Shown here piece after piece: positions 17,042 through 26,015 of a DNA stretch of 64,000 bases. Source of the DNA: Pseudomonas sp. Teo4 (GTDB lineage Bacteria; Pseudomonadota; Gammaproteobacteria; Pseudomonadales; Pseudomonadaceae); the NCBI RefSeq assembly GCF_034387475.1, contig NZ_JAXCIL010000001.1, positions 1,364,001 through 1,428,000 of the forward strand, written 5' to 3'. A program made the translations under genes and the position numbers. The notes below the pieces were generated by a model. That model was not told the DNA's origin. It worked only from the letters and a program-made list of their open reading frames with translations, and searched no databases. Within the stretch, counting starts at the first letter, position 1. Each line of letters begins with the position of its first letter.

Positions 17042-17062
17042 ACCAATGATGTATTCATTGGT
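17042..17062. promoter_or_regulatory. Perfect 8-bp inverted repeat between the DUF2790 and LysR genes
   Basis: ACCAATGA (17042-17049) and TCATTGGT (17055-17062) are exact reverse complements with a 5-base spacer. The dyad lies 25 bases upstream of the DUF2790 gene start and 80 bases upstream of the LysR gene. Its place in a divergent intergenic region next to a LysR gene makes it a likely operator. Confidence 0.55.
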
Positions 17063-17141
17063 GATCCACAATAAATGGCCTAATTCGTGATAGATTCCTG
17101 CCTGGGATGTACGAATAAGACCGAGAAAGGAGCTGAAGCCC

Positions 17142-18074
17142 ATGGACATGCTGCACGCCATGCGCACCTTCGCCCGGGTGGTGGAGTGCGGCAGCTTTGC
17201 CGCCGCCGCCAATGCCCTGGATATTTCCGCGGCGCAGGTGTCGCGGATCGTTGCCGAGCTGGAAAACCAGTTGCAGACCCGCCTGCTGCACCGCACCACC
17301 CGCCGCCTGCGCATGAGCGAGGCGGGCGAGCGGTTCCTTGAACGTTCGCGGCATATCCTGTCGTTGACCGACGAGGCGATGGATGAGGCCCGTGGTGCCC
17401 ACCTGAACCCGCGTGGGCGCTTGCGCTTCCACTGCACCCATGGTCTGGGCTTGCTGATGATGCCGCTGGTGGCGCGCTACAACGCCGCGTGCCCGGAAGT
17501 GGTGATGGAACTGACCCTGTCGCAGCGCAACCCCGACCCCCTCGACGAAGGCCATGACGTGGTCATCACCATCGGCAAGGGCCTGCCGGATTCGCAGTTG
17601 ATCGCCATCCCGCTGGGCAGCATCTACAGCATCCTCTGCGCGTCACCCGAGTATCTGGCCCGCAATGGTGTGCCGACCAAGCCAGAAGACCTGAACGAGC
17701 ACGAATGCCTGCGCATGGTCGACCCGCTGTTCGAAGAAGACTGGTCATTCGAGCAGGATCAGGGGAAAAGTGTGATCGTGCCCCAGGATACCTTCCTCAC
17801 CAATGTCGCCGACGCCATGCTCAAGGCCACTGAACTGGGCATGGGCGTGGGGTTGCTGCCGTATTATTCTGCCAGCCATGCCATCGAGGAAGGGCGCCTG
17901 TGCCGCTTGTTGGCACCGCATCGGCTGCGCCAGCGTGAAATCTACGCGATCTACCCGTCGCGGCATTATCTCGACGCCAAGGTGCGCACCTGGCTGGACT
18001 TCCTGAAGGAACAGTTACCGGTGCTGTTCGAGGCCCATCAACGGGTGGTGGACGATTCAAAATACTGGCGCTGA
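17142..18074 (+). CDS. LysR-family transcriptional regulator (CrgA-like group)
   Basis: The product is 310 residues. An N-terminal winged helix-turn-helix (residues about 1-60: FARVVECGSFAAAANALDIS, RIVAELENQLQTRLLHRTT) is followed by a linker helix and a periplasmic-binding-protein-like effector domain (about 90-300). The start has AAGGAG upstream. The short linker and the ATWEP-free effector domain resemble the CrgA/DmlR-type group that dominates Pseudomonas genomes. The inducer is unknown. It is divergent from the DUF2790 gene and separated from it by a clean dyad, so autoregulation plus control of that neighbour is the simplest inference. It is not MexT, judged by sequence and distance from mexE. 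Confidence 0.9.
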   Translation: MDMLHAMRTFARVVECGSFAAAANALDISAAQVSRIVAELENQLQTRLLHRTTRRLRMSEAGERFLERSRHILSLTDEAMDEARGAHLNPRGRLRFHCTHGLGLLMMPLVARYNAACPEVVMELTLSQRNPDPLDEGHDVVITIGKGLPDSQLIAIPLGSIYSILCASPEYLARNGVPTKPEDLNEHECLRMVDPLFEEDWSFEQDQGKSVIVPQDTFLTNVADAMLKATELGMGVGLLPYYSASHAIEEGRLCRLLAPHRLRQREIYAIYPSRHYLDAKVRTWLDFLKEQLPVLFEAHQRVVDDSKYWR

Positions 18075-18108
18075 CTACGCTCTTTGGGACGCGACTGTCT
18101 TGTGTTGC

Positions 18109-18209
18109 CTGCACTGGCCTCATCGCCGGCAAGCCGGCTCCCACAGGGACCGCGACGACCTCAAGTCCACCGCAGCACCTGTAGCAGCCGGCTTGCCGGT
18201 GATAGGGCC
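18109..18209. repeat. Paired REP element (BIME-like)
   Basis: Two inverted REP units, TCGCCGGCAAGCCGGCTCC near 18121 and its reverse-complement-like partner near 18187-18205, lie between the convergent LysR and PEBP genes. A close relative is at 22008-22115. Confidence 0.8.
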
Positions 18210-18217
18210 CGATCGAA

Positions 18218-18769
18218 TCAATGCCCATACCGCCCGACCAGGCTCTGCGCCCCCAGCGCATGCCCCTGCAGGGCCTCCAGCAACCCCTGTCGATCCAGGC
18301 CCTCGGCCAGACTGCCCGGTGGCAGGTCGGTGGCGATGAGGGTCAACGCATAATGATGCGGATTGTCCCCGGCAGGCGGGCACGGTCCACGATAGGCGAG
18401 GGCGCCACGGGAGTTACGCCCCACCGTCACGGCCTGGGTAGTCTGCCCGGCCGCGCCTTGTTCCAGGCCGTCGAGGGCGGGGTCGATGTTGTAGGCCACC
18501 CAGTGCACCACGCCAAGGCCCTTGCCGCCATCGGGGTCGAACATCACCAGGGCCAGCGAGCGCGTGCCTTCGGGCAGGTTTTCCCAGCTCAGCTGTGGCG
18601 TGCGTTCTTCGCCACTGCCGCAGGCCGGGTCGGGGCCGACCTGGGAGAGGGCGATCATGCCGCCATCGGTGAACGAGGACGAACTGATCGACAGCGCCCC
18701 GGTGTTGCCGGGGGCTGCCAATGCCGAACAGGGAAGCAGGGCTGCGAACAGCCAGGGCTTGAGGTTCAT
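18218..18769 (-). CDS. YbhB/YbcL-family (PEBP, Raf-kinase-inhibitor-like) secreted protein
   Basis: The product is 183 residues with a cleavable signal peptide (MNLKPWLFAALLPCSALA). The PEBP fold is marked by PQLSWENLPEGTRSLALVMF, the DPDGGKGLGVVHWVAYNI block (anion-pocket Asp-Pro and His), and the YRGPCPPAGDNPHHYALTL signature. Bacterial members are small-ligand-binding periplasmic proteins of uncertain function. ATG 18769 has GGAG five bases upstream; a GTG two codons earlier lacks proper spacing. It is transcribed on the minus strand, downstream of the MFS gene, with a 49-base gap. Confidence 0.87.
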   Translation of the reverse strand: MNLKPWLFAALLPCSALAAPGNTGALSISSSSFTDGGMIALSQVGPDPACGSGEERTPQLSWENLPEGTRSLALVMFDPDGGKGLGVVHWVAYNIDPALDGLEQGAAGQTTQAVTVGRNSRGALAYRGPCPPAGDNPHHYALTLIATDLPPGSLAEGLDRQGLLEALQGHALGAQSLVGRYGH

Positions 18770-18818
18770 GGCCACTCCTTAGCGATAGAGTGGCCGGCAG
18801 TTTAGTACAGCGTTGCAC

Positions 18819-20114
18819 TCAGTGGGCCTGGGCTTCGGCCTTCTGCTTGGCGGCGAGCGGCTCCAGCGGCGGATGCTCCTGTGCCGCGTGCATCAAGTCT
18901 TCGGTCACGCGCAACTCCGCACCGGTTGGCGAAAAGGTCGTCGCTGCGGCGAACGGCGCTGGGTGTTGTGGAGCCGGGCGCTTGCCCCGGCGCCACAGGA
19001 AGAAGCACACCATGGCCAGGTTGATGACCGCGAAGGCCCAGAACAGCCCGACCTCGCCGAGGGATGTCATTACCGGCGAAATGGCCAGCGGGGCCAGGGC
19101 CGAGCCCAACGAGTTGATCAGCAGCAGGCCCTGGATCATCGGCACCAGTGCATCGGACGGCGCCCGGTCGGCAGCGTGGCTGACCGCCACCGGATACACC
19201 GCGAATACACCGCCGCCGAGCAGGAACAGCATCACCGGCAGCAGCACCGACTGCGACGGCAGCAGCACGATCACCACCGACAGCACCGTGCACAGCAAGG
19301 CCAGGGCGATCAGCACGTCCTGGCGGTCCTTGCGGTCGGACCAGCGGCCCACCGGGTACTGCAGCAGCATCGCACCCAGAATCACCCAGGCCATCATGTT
19401 GCCGACCTCGCCCACGCCCAGGCCGATACGCTGCAGGTACAGCGGCAGCAAGGTATAGACGCCGGCAATCGCCGCGCCCGAGCCGAAGCAGCCGACCAGC
19501 CCGGTGGGGGCCACGCCCAGCAATTGGCGCGGCTTGAGTGGCTCGACCTGCTCCAGCAACGGCGACACCTGCGGCAGAATCACGATCGGCATCACCGACA
19601 ACGCAGCAAGCATGCCCGCGACCATGAATGGCGCCGTATCGCCCCAACCGGTGATTTCACCCAGGGCCGCCTGGGCCAGCACACCGGCACCGTAGAAGGC
19701 GATCATGTAAAGCGCCAGCAGACGCCCGCGGATCTTCGCGTCACCCGCCATCAGCAACCAGCTTTCGATGACCAGGAACACCCCGACCGTCGCCCAGCCG
19801 TTGATCAGACGCAGCGCGATCCACCAGGTGGTGTCGTAGCACAGCCCCTGCAGCAATATGGTCGCGGCGATCAGCGAAGCGAAGCTGCTGTAGGCGCGGA
19901 TATGGCCAATACGCAGGATCAACCGGTCGTTGAAGATTGCGCCAAGGGTCAGGCCGACGAAGTACGCCGAGGAGACGATACCGATCATCGACGGTGATTC
20001 GCCGGCGGCGCCCAGGCGCAGAGTGGTCAGGGAAGACAGAAAACCGTTGCCCAGGGCAATGATGAACAGCCCGAGCAGGGGTGCCAGCGCCATGGCCAGC
20101 AAACGCGGAGACAT
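18819..20114 (-). CDS. Major facilitator superfamily transporter (YcaD-like)
   Basis: The product is 431 residues with 12 predicted membrane helices and a soluble C-terminal tail of about 45 residues. It has the A-type loop between helices 2 and 3 (GAIFNDRLILRIGHIR) and its counterpart between helices 8 and 9 (GRWSDRKDRQDVLIA). The helix-1 start PLLGLFIIALGNGFLSSLTTL and helix-5 region RLINGWATVGVFLVIESWLL match the YcaD-like MFS group, whose substrates are unknown. The start at 20114 has GAGG upstream; the open frame to 20198 has no membrane character. The gene is divergent from the hydrolase gene. Confidence 0.88.
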   Translation of the reverse strand: MSPRLLAMALAPLLGLFIIALGNGFLSSLTTLRLGAAGESPSMIGIVSSAYFVGLTLGAIFNDRLILRIGHIRAYSSFASLIAATILLQGLCYDTTWWIALRLINGWATVGVFLVIESWLLMAGDAKIRGRLLALYMIAFYGAGVLAQAALGEITGWGDTAPFMVAGMLAALSVMPIVILPQVSPLLEQVEPLKPRQLLGVAPTGLVGCFGSGAAIAGVYTLLPLYLQRIGLGVGEVGNMMAWVILGAMLLQYPVGRWSDRKDRQDVLIALALLCTVLSVVIVLLPSQSVLLPVMLFLLGGGVFAVYPVAVSHAADRAPSDALVPMIQGLLLINSLGSALAPLAISPVMTSLGEVGLFWAFAVINLAMVCFFLWRRGKRPAPQHPAPFAAATTFSPTGAELRVTEDLMHAAQEHPPLEPLAAKQKAEAQAH

Positions 20115-20454
20115 ACGTACCTCAAGGTGAGTGAGCGAAAGTGACGGCCTTTTCGGACGCGCACGCGACCACGGCCGGGAACGGCCAGCGGGTTGCACGG
20201 GTGTGCCTTCGTGGATGCGACCTGGGCAAGACTCAACCGCTGGACCTTGGCAAAGGAAGGTCGGGCGGGGTCGGTTGAGCCTATTTCACATGTGCGGCCA
20301 TGTGTGCAGGCACGGACTCTGTCATTGCTGCCGGTTGCCACCGTTCAAGGCGACGGGCGAAAAGGAGGCGCGATTCTAAGGCCTGCGAAGGTTTTGCCCA
20401 AGTGCCTGCCGCCTGCGGCATAATGCCGCCTTTGGCCCCAGGATATTGCCCGCC
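20115..20454. other. Divergent intergenic region, MFS transporter and alpha/beta hydrolase
   Basis: This 340-base gap holds the promoters for both genes. I see a plausible -10 (CATAAT, 20419-20424) close to the hydrolase start but no convincing -35, repeat or small gene. Confidence 0.5.
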
Positions 20455-21096
20455 GTGTCGAACGAACCCCGCAATGAGCTGTTGATCCAGGGCCCGGTCG
20501 GGCAGATCCAGTTGCTGATCGACTACCCGGACGCACCGGCCAAAGGGGTGGTGGTGCTCAGCCATCCGCAGCCACTGTTGGGTGGCAGCCCTCGTCATAT
20601 CGTGCCGCTGACCCTGGCCCGGCGGCTGTGTGCGGCAGGTTGGCAAGTGGTGCGCCCTTGCTATCGCGGCGTCGGCAAAACCGAAGGCGAACACGCGGAC
20701 GGTATCGGTGAATGCGACGACACCCTGGCCGTGATTCGCCATGTGCAGGGCCACTTCCCAGAGTTGCCCCTGGCACTGGTCGGGTTCTCTTTCGGCGCCT
20801 ACGTTCACGCTCGGGCCGTGTGTGCCCTGGCCGAGCCGCCCTGCGCGGTGGCACTGCTCGGCCTGCCAGTCGGCGATGTGCCGGGTGGGCGCTACTACGA
20901 ACCGTTGCCGTTGCCTGGCGATGTGCTGTTGCTGCATGGCGAGCAGGACGAGATGGCGCCACTGGCCAACCTGCTTGATTGGGCCCGGCCCAGGCAGCGC
21001 GCGGTGACGCTGTACAGCGGGGCCAACCACTTTTTCAAAGGTTGCCTGGAGAGCGCGGCGCAGCAGGTGATTGCTCATCTTGCGTCACGCCTCTGA
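20455..21096 (+). CDS. Alpha/beta hydrolase (dienelactone-hydrolase/CocE-like small type)
   Basis: The product is 213 residues. The nucleophile elbow is GFSFG (catalytic Ser), the acid is likely in HGEQDEMAP, and the catalytic His is in YSGANHFFKG. The N-terminal SHPQPLLGGSPRHIVPLTLA is typical of the family annotated as alpha/beta hydrolase or 'YsgA/COG2945'. Natural substrates are not known. A GTG at 20455 was chosen because an AGGATA site lies upstream at workable distance. A TTG at 20446 is too close to it. The AEC transporter follows 33 bases downstream on the same strand, so the two may be cotranscribed. Confidence 0.85.
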   Translation: MSNEPRNELLIQGPVGQIQLLIDYPDAPAKGVVVLSHPQPLLGGSPRHIVPLTLARRLCAAGWQVVRPCYRGVGKTEGEHADGIGECDDTLAVIRHVQGHFPELPLALVGFSFGAYVHARAVCALAEPPCAVALLGLPVGDVPGGRYYEPLPLPGDVLLLHGEQDEMAPLANLLDWARPRQRAVTLYSGANHFFKGCLESAAQQVIAHLASRL

Positions 21097-21129
21097 GGGC
21101 ACATGGCAGCTCCACGGAGGGCAGGGTAG

Positions 21130-22005
21130 ATGTTCGCTTCGTTGTTCGCGGTACTGGCACCGGTTTTCATCGTCGCCGGTATCGGCTATGCCTGGGCCCG
21201 CAAAGGTCTGAGCTACCCCACAGAATTCATCGCCAGCCTGGTGATGACCGTCGGCACGCCGTCGTTGGTGTTGTCGACCCTGAGCCGCACCGAACTGGAC
21301 CCGACGGCGTTCACCAGCATGGCCTTGGGTTGCCTGTTGTGCATGGTTGGCATGGTCGTGGTCGGCTTGCTGGTGTGCCGCATCTTTGGCCAGCACTGGC
21401 GTGTGCTGCTACCGGCGTTCATGTTTCCCAACACCGGCAACATGGGGCTGCCGATCAGTCTGTATGCCTTCGGCGAGCATGGCCTGGCGCTGGCCGTGGC
21501 GTTCTTCCTGACCCTGTCGATCTTCCAGTTCACCCTGGGCATGGCCATTTCCGGCACGGCGGCGTCACCCAAGGCGCTGCTTCGCAACCCCATCGTCATC
21601 AGCCTGGCCGGGGCGATGCCGATCATCTTTTTCGATGTGGAGCTGCCGCGCTGGCTGGCCAATACGGCGGACTTGCTGGGTGGCATGACCATCCCGCTGA
21701 TGCTGCTGACCCTGGGGGTATCGCTGGCCAGCATTCGCCTGCGCCACGTTGGCAGCGGCATGCTGCTGGGAGGCCTGCGCATCGTGCTGGGTGCCGGGGT
21801 GGGGTGGGCAGTTGGCGCGCTGCTGGGCATGGAGACGTTGGAGCGGGCGGTGCTGATGGTGCAGTCGGCCATGCCGGTGGCGGTGTTCAACTACCTGATG
21901 GCGGTGCGGGCCAATCGCTCGCCAGAGCAGGTGGCGAACCTGGTGATGTGTTCGACCGTGCTGTCGTTTGCCTGGTTGCCGCTGGTGTTGGCGTGGTGGC
22001 TGTGA
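21130..22005 (+). CDS. AEC-family (auxin efflux carrier-like) membrane transporter
   Basis: The product is 291 residues with about ten hydrophobic segments in two inverted halves, as in the bile acid/auxin efflux superfamily. Motifs FPNTGNMGLPISLYAFG (broken helix 1) and the second-half AMPVAVFNYLMA match the AEC crossover regions. Bacterial AEC proteins carry small dicarboxylates such as malate or malonate in the few known cases. The substrate here is unknown. It follows the hydrolase gene on the plus strand. Confidence 0.88.
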   Translation: MFASLFAVLAPVFIVAGIGYAWARKGLSYPTEFIASLVMTVGTPSLVLSTLSRTELDPTAFTSMALGCLLCMVGMVVVGLLVCRIFGQHWRVLLPAFMFPNTGNMGLPISLYAFGEHGLALAVAFFLTLSIFQFTLGMAISGTAASPKALLRNPIVISLAGAMPIIFFDVELPRWLANTADLLGGMTIPLMLLTLGVSLASIRLRHVGSGMLLGGLRIVLGAGVGWAVGALLGMETLERAVLMVQSAMPVAVFNYLMAVRANRSPEQVANLVMCSTVLSFAWLPLVLAWWL

Positions 22006-22007
22006 TC

Positions 22008-22115
22008 CTGCACTGGCCTTATCGCCGGCAAGCCGGCTCCTACAGGTAATGCGGTGATCTTGAGGTCATCGCGGTCCATGTGGGAGCCGGCTTGCCGGCG
22101 ATGAGGCCAGTGCAG
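22008..22115. repeat. Paired REP element (BIME-like)
   Basis: The outer arms (CTGCACTGGCC at 22008 and GGCCAGTGCAG ending 22115) and inner REP cores (ATCGCCGGCAAGCCGGCTCC and its complement) form a long hairpin. It lies between the convergent AEC and lipoprotein genes and is closely related to 18109-18209. Confidence 0.85.
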
Positions 22116-22122
22116 GCAAGCA

Positions 22123-22755
22123 TCATTTGTCGAACAACCGCTCGTGCACCCAACCCTGGTTGGTCAGTACCATCACCCGTTTTTCCTGGGCCGGCGTCTC
22201 GTTGGTCGCCAGCGCCTGATCCAGGCCACGAATGTTGGCCCTGACCTCGTCATTCGTTGCCCACGCCGGCAATCCGGTGATCTTGTAGGCATAGGTCACG
22301 TTGGAAACAGTGCGCCCCATCTCCTCGCCCGGCTCGCTGAACTGTTCGATGGCGGTGACCTGGGCCTTGCCGAAGCACAGCCCGCCGCTGGTCTTGCCAC
22401 TGATCAGCCGCTGGGCGTCGGCTTTGTAGTACTTGCGGCCTTCTTCGGTGAGGTCGTAGGCGTAGTAGATGTCGGTGCGGGCAGGCTGCCACAAGCGCTC
22501 AGGCACTTGCGTGCGGGAAATTTCCTTTTCGCTGACCACGCCGACCTGGGCCAGGGCATGCAGGGCCTTGTTGGTGCCGTTGACGTCGAAGTCCTGGGTC
22601 TTGGTCGGGAACGAACTGACCACGAAACAGTGAGGGTATTGGGTGTCGAGGTAGGCCTGGGCGGCCTTGTGGAAGTTGGCCTCAGTGGCGTTTTCGGTGT
22701 CGGAGCAGCCAGCCAGGGTGGCCAGCAGCGCCAGCGGTACGATCTTCCTGTACAT
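22123..22755 (-). CDS. Putative lipoprotein of unknown function
   Basis: The product is 210 residues. The lipoprotein signal ends in the lipobox LAGC (Cys17), followed by SDTENATEANF. The rest is a mixed alpha/beta region with repeated Tyr/Phe and a CFGKAQVTAIEQF segment; I do not recognise a named family. The sequence ends in NQGWVHERLFDK. It lies downstream of the EmrAB-like pair on the same strand with a 110-base gap that contains a hairpin, so it is probably a separate unit. Confidence 0.78.
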   Translation of the reverse strand: MYRKIVPLALLATLAGCSDTENATEANFHKAAQAYLDTQYPHCFVVSSFPTKTQDFDVNGTNKALHALAQVGVVSEKEISRTQVPERLWQPARTDIYYAYDLTEEGRKYYKADAQRLISGKTSGGLCFGKAQVTAIEQFSEPGEEMGRTVSNVTYAYKITGLPAWATNDEVRANIRGLDQALATNETPAQEKRVMVLTNQGWVHERLFDK

Positions 22756-22782
22756 GATGAAGCTTCCTTGGATTGCGAAGAC

Positions 22783-22811
22783 AAAACCGGTGGGTCGGAA
22801 TTAGAACCCAC
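22783..22811 (-). terminator. Weak terminator-like hairpin after the EmrAB-like genes
   Basis: GTGGGT (22790-22795) pairs with ACCCAC (22806-22811). On the minus strand it is followed by CGGTTTTG, a short T run. The stem is short, so efficiency is doubtful. Confidence 0.3.
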
Positions 22812-22865
22812 GCGCTAGAGCGGGTGCAATCGTGGCAGGACGGCATCTCGACAGGGGTCTCAAAA

Positions 22866-24011
22866 CTATTCGGGCGTTTTCTGCGGCTCATGGGTGTCGA
22901 TACTGACCACCACCGACATGCCCGGGCGCAACCGCTTGGCTTCTGGTTGGTCGGGGTCGACCGTGATTCGCACCGGGATTCGCTGGGCAATCTTGACGAA
23001 GTTTCCGGTGGCGTTGTCCGCCTGCAGCAGCGCGAATTCAGAGCCGGTGGCCGGCGATATCTGCTGCACCTGGCCGCGCAGTTGCAGGTGGTTCAAGGCG
23101 TCGACGGTAAAGGTCGCGGGTTGGCCAATGCGCACGTTGGCCATCTGGGTTTCCTTCATGTTGGCAATCACCCACAGGGTGTCGGGCACCAGCGCCATCA
23201 GTTGCGCACCGGAGTTGACGTACGCGCCCAGGCGCGTGCCGATCTGCCCCAGTTGGCCATCGCGGGGCGCGGTGACGCGGGTGTTGTCCAGGTCGATGCG
23301 CGCCAGCTCCACTGCCGCCTTGGCGTTTTCCACCGAGGCCTCCAGGGCGGCGCGGTTGACGATCACCGTTTCGCGGTCCTGGCGGGCGATTTCCAGCGCC
23401 GCCTTGGCCTGGGCCAGTGTGGCGACTGCGGCGGCATGGCTGGCTCGGCTCAGGTCCAGGTCCCGGCGCGACACCGAACCATCACCGACCAGCGCCTGGT
23501 TACGCTGCAGGTCGGACCTGGCCTTGTCGGCCTGGGCCCCAGCATCGGCGATGGCCGCCTGGCGCTGGGCGATGCCGGCCTCGGCACTGTTTCGCTGCTG
23601 CTGGTTGTTGGCCAGTGCCGCCTGTTGCTGCTGCAACTGGGCGATGGCCTGGGCCAGGCGCTGCTTGTAGATACGGTCATCCAGTTGCACCAGCAGGTCA
23701 CCGGCCTTGACGAACTGGTAGTCGTGCACCGGCACGTCGACGATGTAGCCACTCAACTGCGGCCCGATAATGGTCACCTGGCCGCGCACCAGGGCATTCT
23801 CGGTGCTTTCGATGGCGCTGGTGAACGGCGGCAGGCGCCAGGCATACAGCACCAGCAGGATGCCGGCCAGGGCCACGCTGGCGAAGCTGATGGACGACAG
23901 CACGCGCATGCGCCGGGTGCGCGTCGGGCTGGTTGGCTCGCTGGGCGGTGTGCTGCCTTCCGGGGTGTCGGCGATGGCGGTGGTCGTGGTACTCGGTGTG
24001 TCCTGGTTCAT
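22866..24011 (-). CDS. HlyD/EmrA-family periplasmic adaptor of an MFS efflux system
   Basis: The product is 381 residues. After a cytoplasmic tail, one membrane helix spans about 38-57. A lipoyl half-motif (VRGQVTIIGPQLSGYIVDVP) is next, then a long coiled-coil hairpin of Gln/Ala-rich heptads (about 105-215). The second lipoyl half (DNTRVTAPRDGQLGQIGTRLG) and a beta-barrel close the protein. This is the standard order of EmrA. Its ATG overlaps the stop of the MFS gene (ATGA), so the pair is translationally coupled. No outer-membrane channel gene is attached. Confidence 0.9.
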   Translation of the reverse strand: MNQDTPSTTTTAIADTPEGSTPPSEPTSPTRTRRMRVLSSISFASVALAGILLVLYAWRLPPFTSAIESTENALVRGQVTIIGPQLSGYIVDVPVHDYQFVKAGDLLVQLDDRIYKQRLAQAIAQLQQQQAALANNQQQRNSAEAGIAQRQAAIADAGAQADKARSDLQRNQALVGDGSVSRRDLDLSRASHAAAVATLAQAKAALEIARQDRETVIVNRAALEASVENAKAAVELARIDLDNTRVTAPRDGQLGQIGTRLGAYVNSGAQLMALVPDTLWVIANMKETQMANVRIGQPATFTVDALNHLQLRGQVQQISPATGSEFALLQADNATGNFVKIAQRIPVRITVDPDQPEAKRLRPGMSVVVSIDTHEPQKTPE

Positions 24012-25657
24012 CGGGTCGAGGCGCCGGAGGTGGAGTCGGAAGAAGTGGCGGTGCGGCCTGTATGCCACACCCAGGTACTGCGGATGACAATCCATATCAT
24101 CGTAGCAATGGCTATCGCGCCGATCAGCATGAAGACATCGTTGTAGGCCAGCACGTTCGCTTCACGGCTAGCCGCGCTGGCCAGCAGACGCATGCCGGCC
24201 TCACCACGCAAGGCCGGGTCGGCAAGCAGCCCGGCGTAGCCCGCGCCGCCGCTTTGCACGCGAGCGCTGACCAGTGGCTCCAGCGCACTGAGCTGGTCCA
24301 CCAGATGGGCGGAGTGGAATTTCTCCCGTGCGGTCTGGAAGGTGCCCAGCAGCGCGGCGCCAATCAGGCCGCCGAGGTTGTTGCAGATGCCGAACAGCAC
24401 CGAAAAGCTCACCAGATTGCGCGGGTTGGTGCGTACATGGCTGATCCCCAGGGCCATGGACGGGCCCAGGAAGAACGTACTGCCAAACGCCAGCAGAAAC
24501 TGGCTCAGGTACATTTGCGCCGGGCGTGTCAGGTTGCTGGAACTGCTGTCCATGAACGCCCCCGTGGCCATCGCCAACAGGGAAATGAACAGCGGAATCA
24601 CCAGGTGGCCGGGGTTGATGGTCAGCGCGCTGCTGGCCAGGCCCGCCACTGCGCCGATCAGCATGACCCAGTACAAGGTGCGCATCTGCTCGCTGCCCAT
24701 GTTCAGCGCCTGCAGAAAGCCCACGGCGCCCGTGGACTGTTCCGAAGTGACCATGCGGATCAATATGACGCACAGCGCCAGGCGAAGCACCGCACCGCTG
24801 CCCAGCCAATGGGTCATCAACAGCGGGTTCTGGCGGTTGTGCTCGATCGCAAGCCCGCTGAGCACCAGGGCGATCGCAGCGGCCAGGGCCATGCCGATCC
24901 AGGGCGCGTCCAGCCACCAGTCGATACGCCCCAGCGACAGCACGGCGCACAGCAGGGCGGTGCCGCTGGCAATCAGGGTGAAGGTGAGAAAGTCCAGGGG
25001 CTCGAAGGTCTTGAAACGGTCGCCGGGGGGGAGTTTGAGCATCAGTACGCAGCCCAAAGCCGCCAGTGCCAGGCCCAGTTCGAACAGGTACAGGCCCCGC
25101 CATTCGGCGATCTGCAGCAGGTCTTCGGAAAAGATCCGCGCCAACGGCAGGGCCAGCTGCGAGGCGCCAAGGCCCAGCACCATTGCCTTGAGCCGCCACT
25201 GCGCGGGGAACGCCTGGATCATGTAGTACAAGCCCAGTGAACTGAGCGCGGCGCCGACCATGCCATGGGCGGCGCGCACGGCGATGGCCGAGTTGAGGTC
25301 GTTGACCAGCAGGTGGGCGAAGGTCACCAACGCGTAGAGCACCAGAAACACCTCGGTGAAGGCGCGCAGGCCAAATTGCTGGCGGAACTTCACCAGCAGC
25401 AGGTTGATCGACACGTTGGTCATCACATAGGCCGCAGGCAACCAGGCCATCTCGGCGCTGGTGGCGCCCAGGGCGCCCTGCAGGAATACAAGGTTGGCGG
25501 TGACCAGGGCGTTGCCCAGGCCGCCAGTGATGGCCACCAGCAGGCCGACCACGGCGTAGGCCAGCCGCTTGCCTGGGGTATGCAACGGCGTGGAGGGTGA
25601 GCCCGGCAGGCTGGGTTTTTCGTGCGGGAGCCACTGGCGGGGGGCGTATTTGTCCAT
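24008..25657 (-). CDS. EmrB-like DHA2-family MFS efflux transporter
   Basis: The product is 549 residues with about 14 predicted membrane helices, the DHA2 topology. Helix 1 is AVVGLLVAITGGLGNALVTA and the next region LGATSAEMAWLPAAYVMTN matches the conserved second-helix motif of the EmrB group. Motif A between helices 2 and 3 is diverged (KFRQQFGLRAFTEVFL in place of G-x-L-a-D-r-x-G), which is common in the long-loop subgroup that pairs with HlyD adaptors. ATG 25657 was chosen from the Met that precedes the first cytoplasmic stretch. The frame open to 25990 only translates the palindromic repeat C. It is the first gene of the two-gene efflux unit. Confidence 0.88.
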   Translation of the reverse strand: MDKYAPRQWLPHEKPSLPGSPSTPLHTPGKRLAYAVVGLLVAITGGLGNALVTANLVFLQGALGATSAEMAWLPAAYVMTNVSINLLLVKFRQQFGLRAFTEVFLVLYALVTFAHLLVNDLNSAIAVRAAHGMVGAALSSLGLYYMIQAFPAQWRLKAMVLGLGASQLALPLARIFSEDLLQIAEWRGLYLFELGLALAALGCVLMLKLPPGDRFKTFEPLDFLTFTLIASGTALLCAVLSLGRIDWWLDAPWIGMALAAAIALVLSGLAIEHNRQNPLLMTHWLGSGAVLRLALCVILIRMVTSEQSTGAVGFLQALNMGSEQMRTLYWVMLIGAVAGLASSALTINPGHLVIPLFISLLAMATGAFMDSSSSNLTRPAQMYLSQFLLAFGSTFFLGPSMALGISHVRTNPRNLVSFSVLFGICNNLGGLIGAALLGTFQTAREKFHSAHLVDQLSALEPLVSARVQSGGAGYAGLLADPALRGEAGMRLLASAASREANVLAYNDVFMLIGAIAIATMIWIVIRSTWVWHTGRTATSSDSTSGASTR

Positions 25658-25737
25658 TGCGCAGGCTGCAGGTGAGGGGTGATTGGAATTATGGTGTCTG
25701 TTGGGTGTTCGCCGGGAGTTTTTTAGTGGGGTTGAGA

Positions 25738-25957
25738 TCGAGCGCCGCCCGCGCGGCGCATCGCGAGCAAGGCTCGCTCCTACGTTTGTTTCGGGCGAGT
25801 AACGCCTGTGACAGGCGCGCGCGACCGCCTTGTGTGTACGACGCGATACCGCGCCATGCGCCAAGAGCGTTCGCGCACAGATCTCACAGGAATAATTGGC
25901 CCGAAACAACCGTAGGAGCGAGCCTTGCTCGCGATGCGCCGCGCGGGCGGCGCTCGA
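25738..25957. repeat. Long palindromic intergenic repeat, copy C (about 220 bp)
   Basis: This is the same palindrome as copies A, B and D. It lies in the 358-base gap between the MFS gene start (25657) and the TonB receptor stop (26016), both on the minus strand. Nothing else is seen in the gap. Confidence 0.85.
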
Positions 25958-26015
25958 TCTCATGGCGCATGAACATCTGCCGCCGAACACCCACGCGCCT
26001 CAACACGCTCTCAGC

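Noticed and set aside
17142..18074. The LysR gene as the missing mexT
   Set aside because: It lies about 10 kb from mexE and its sequence fits the CrgA-like group, not MexT.
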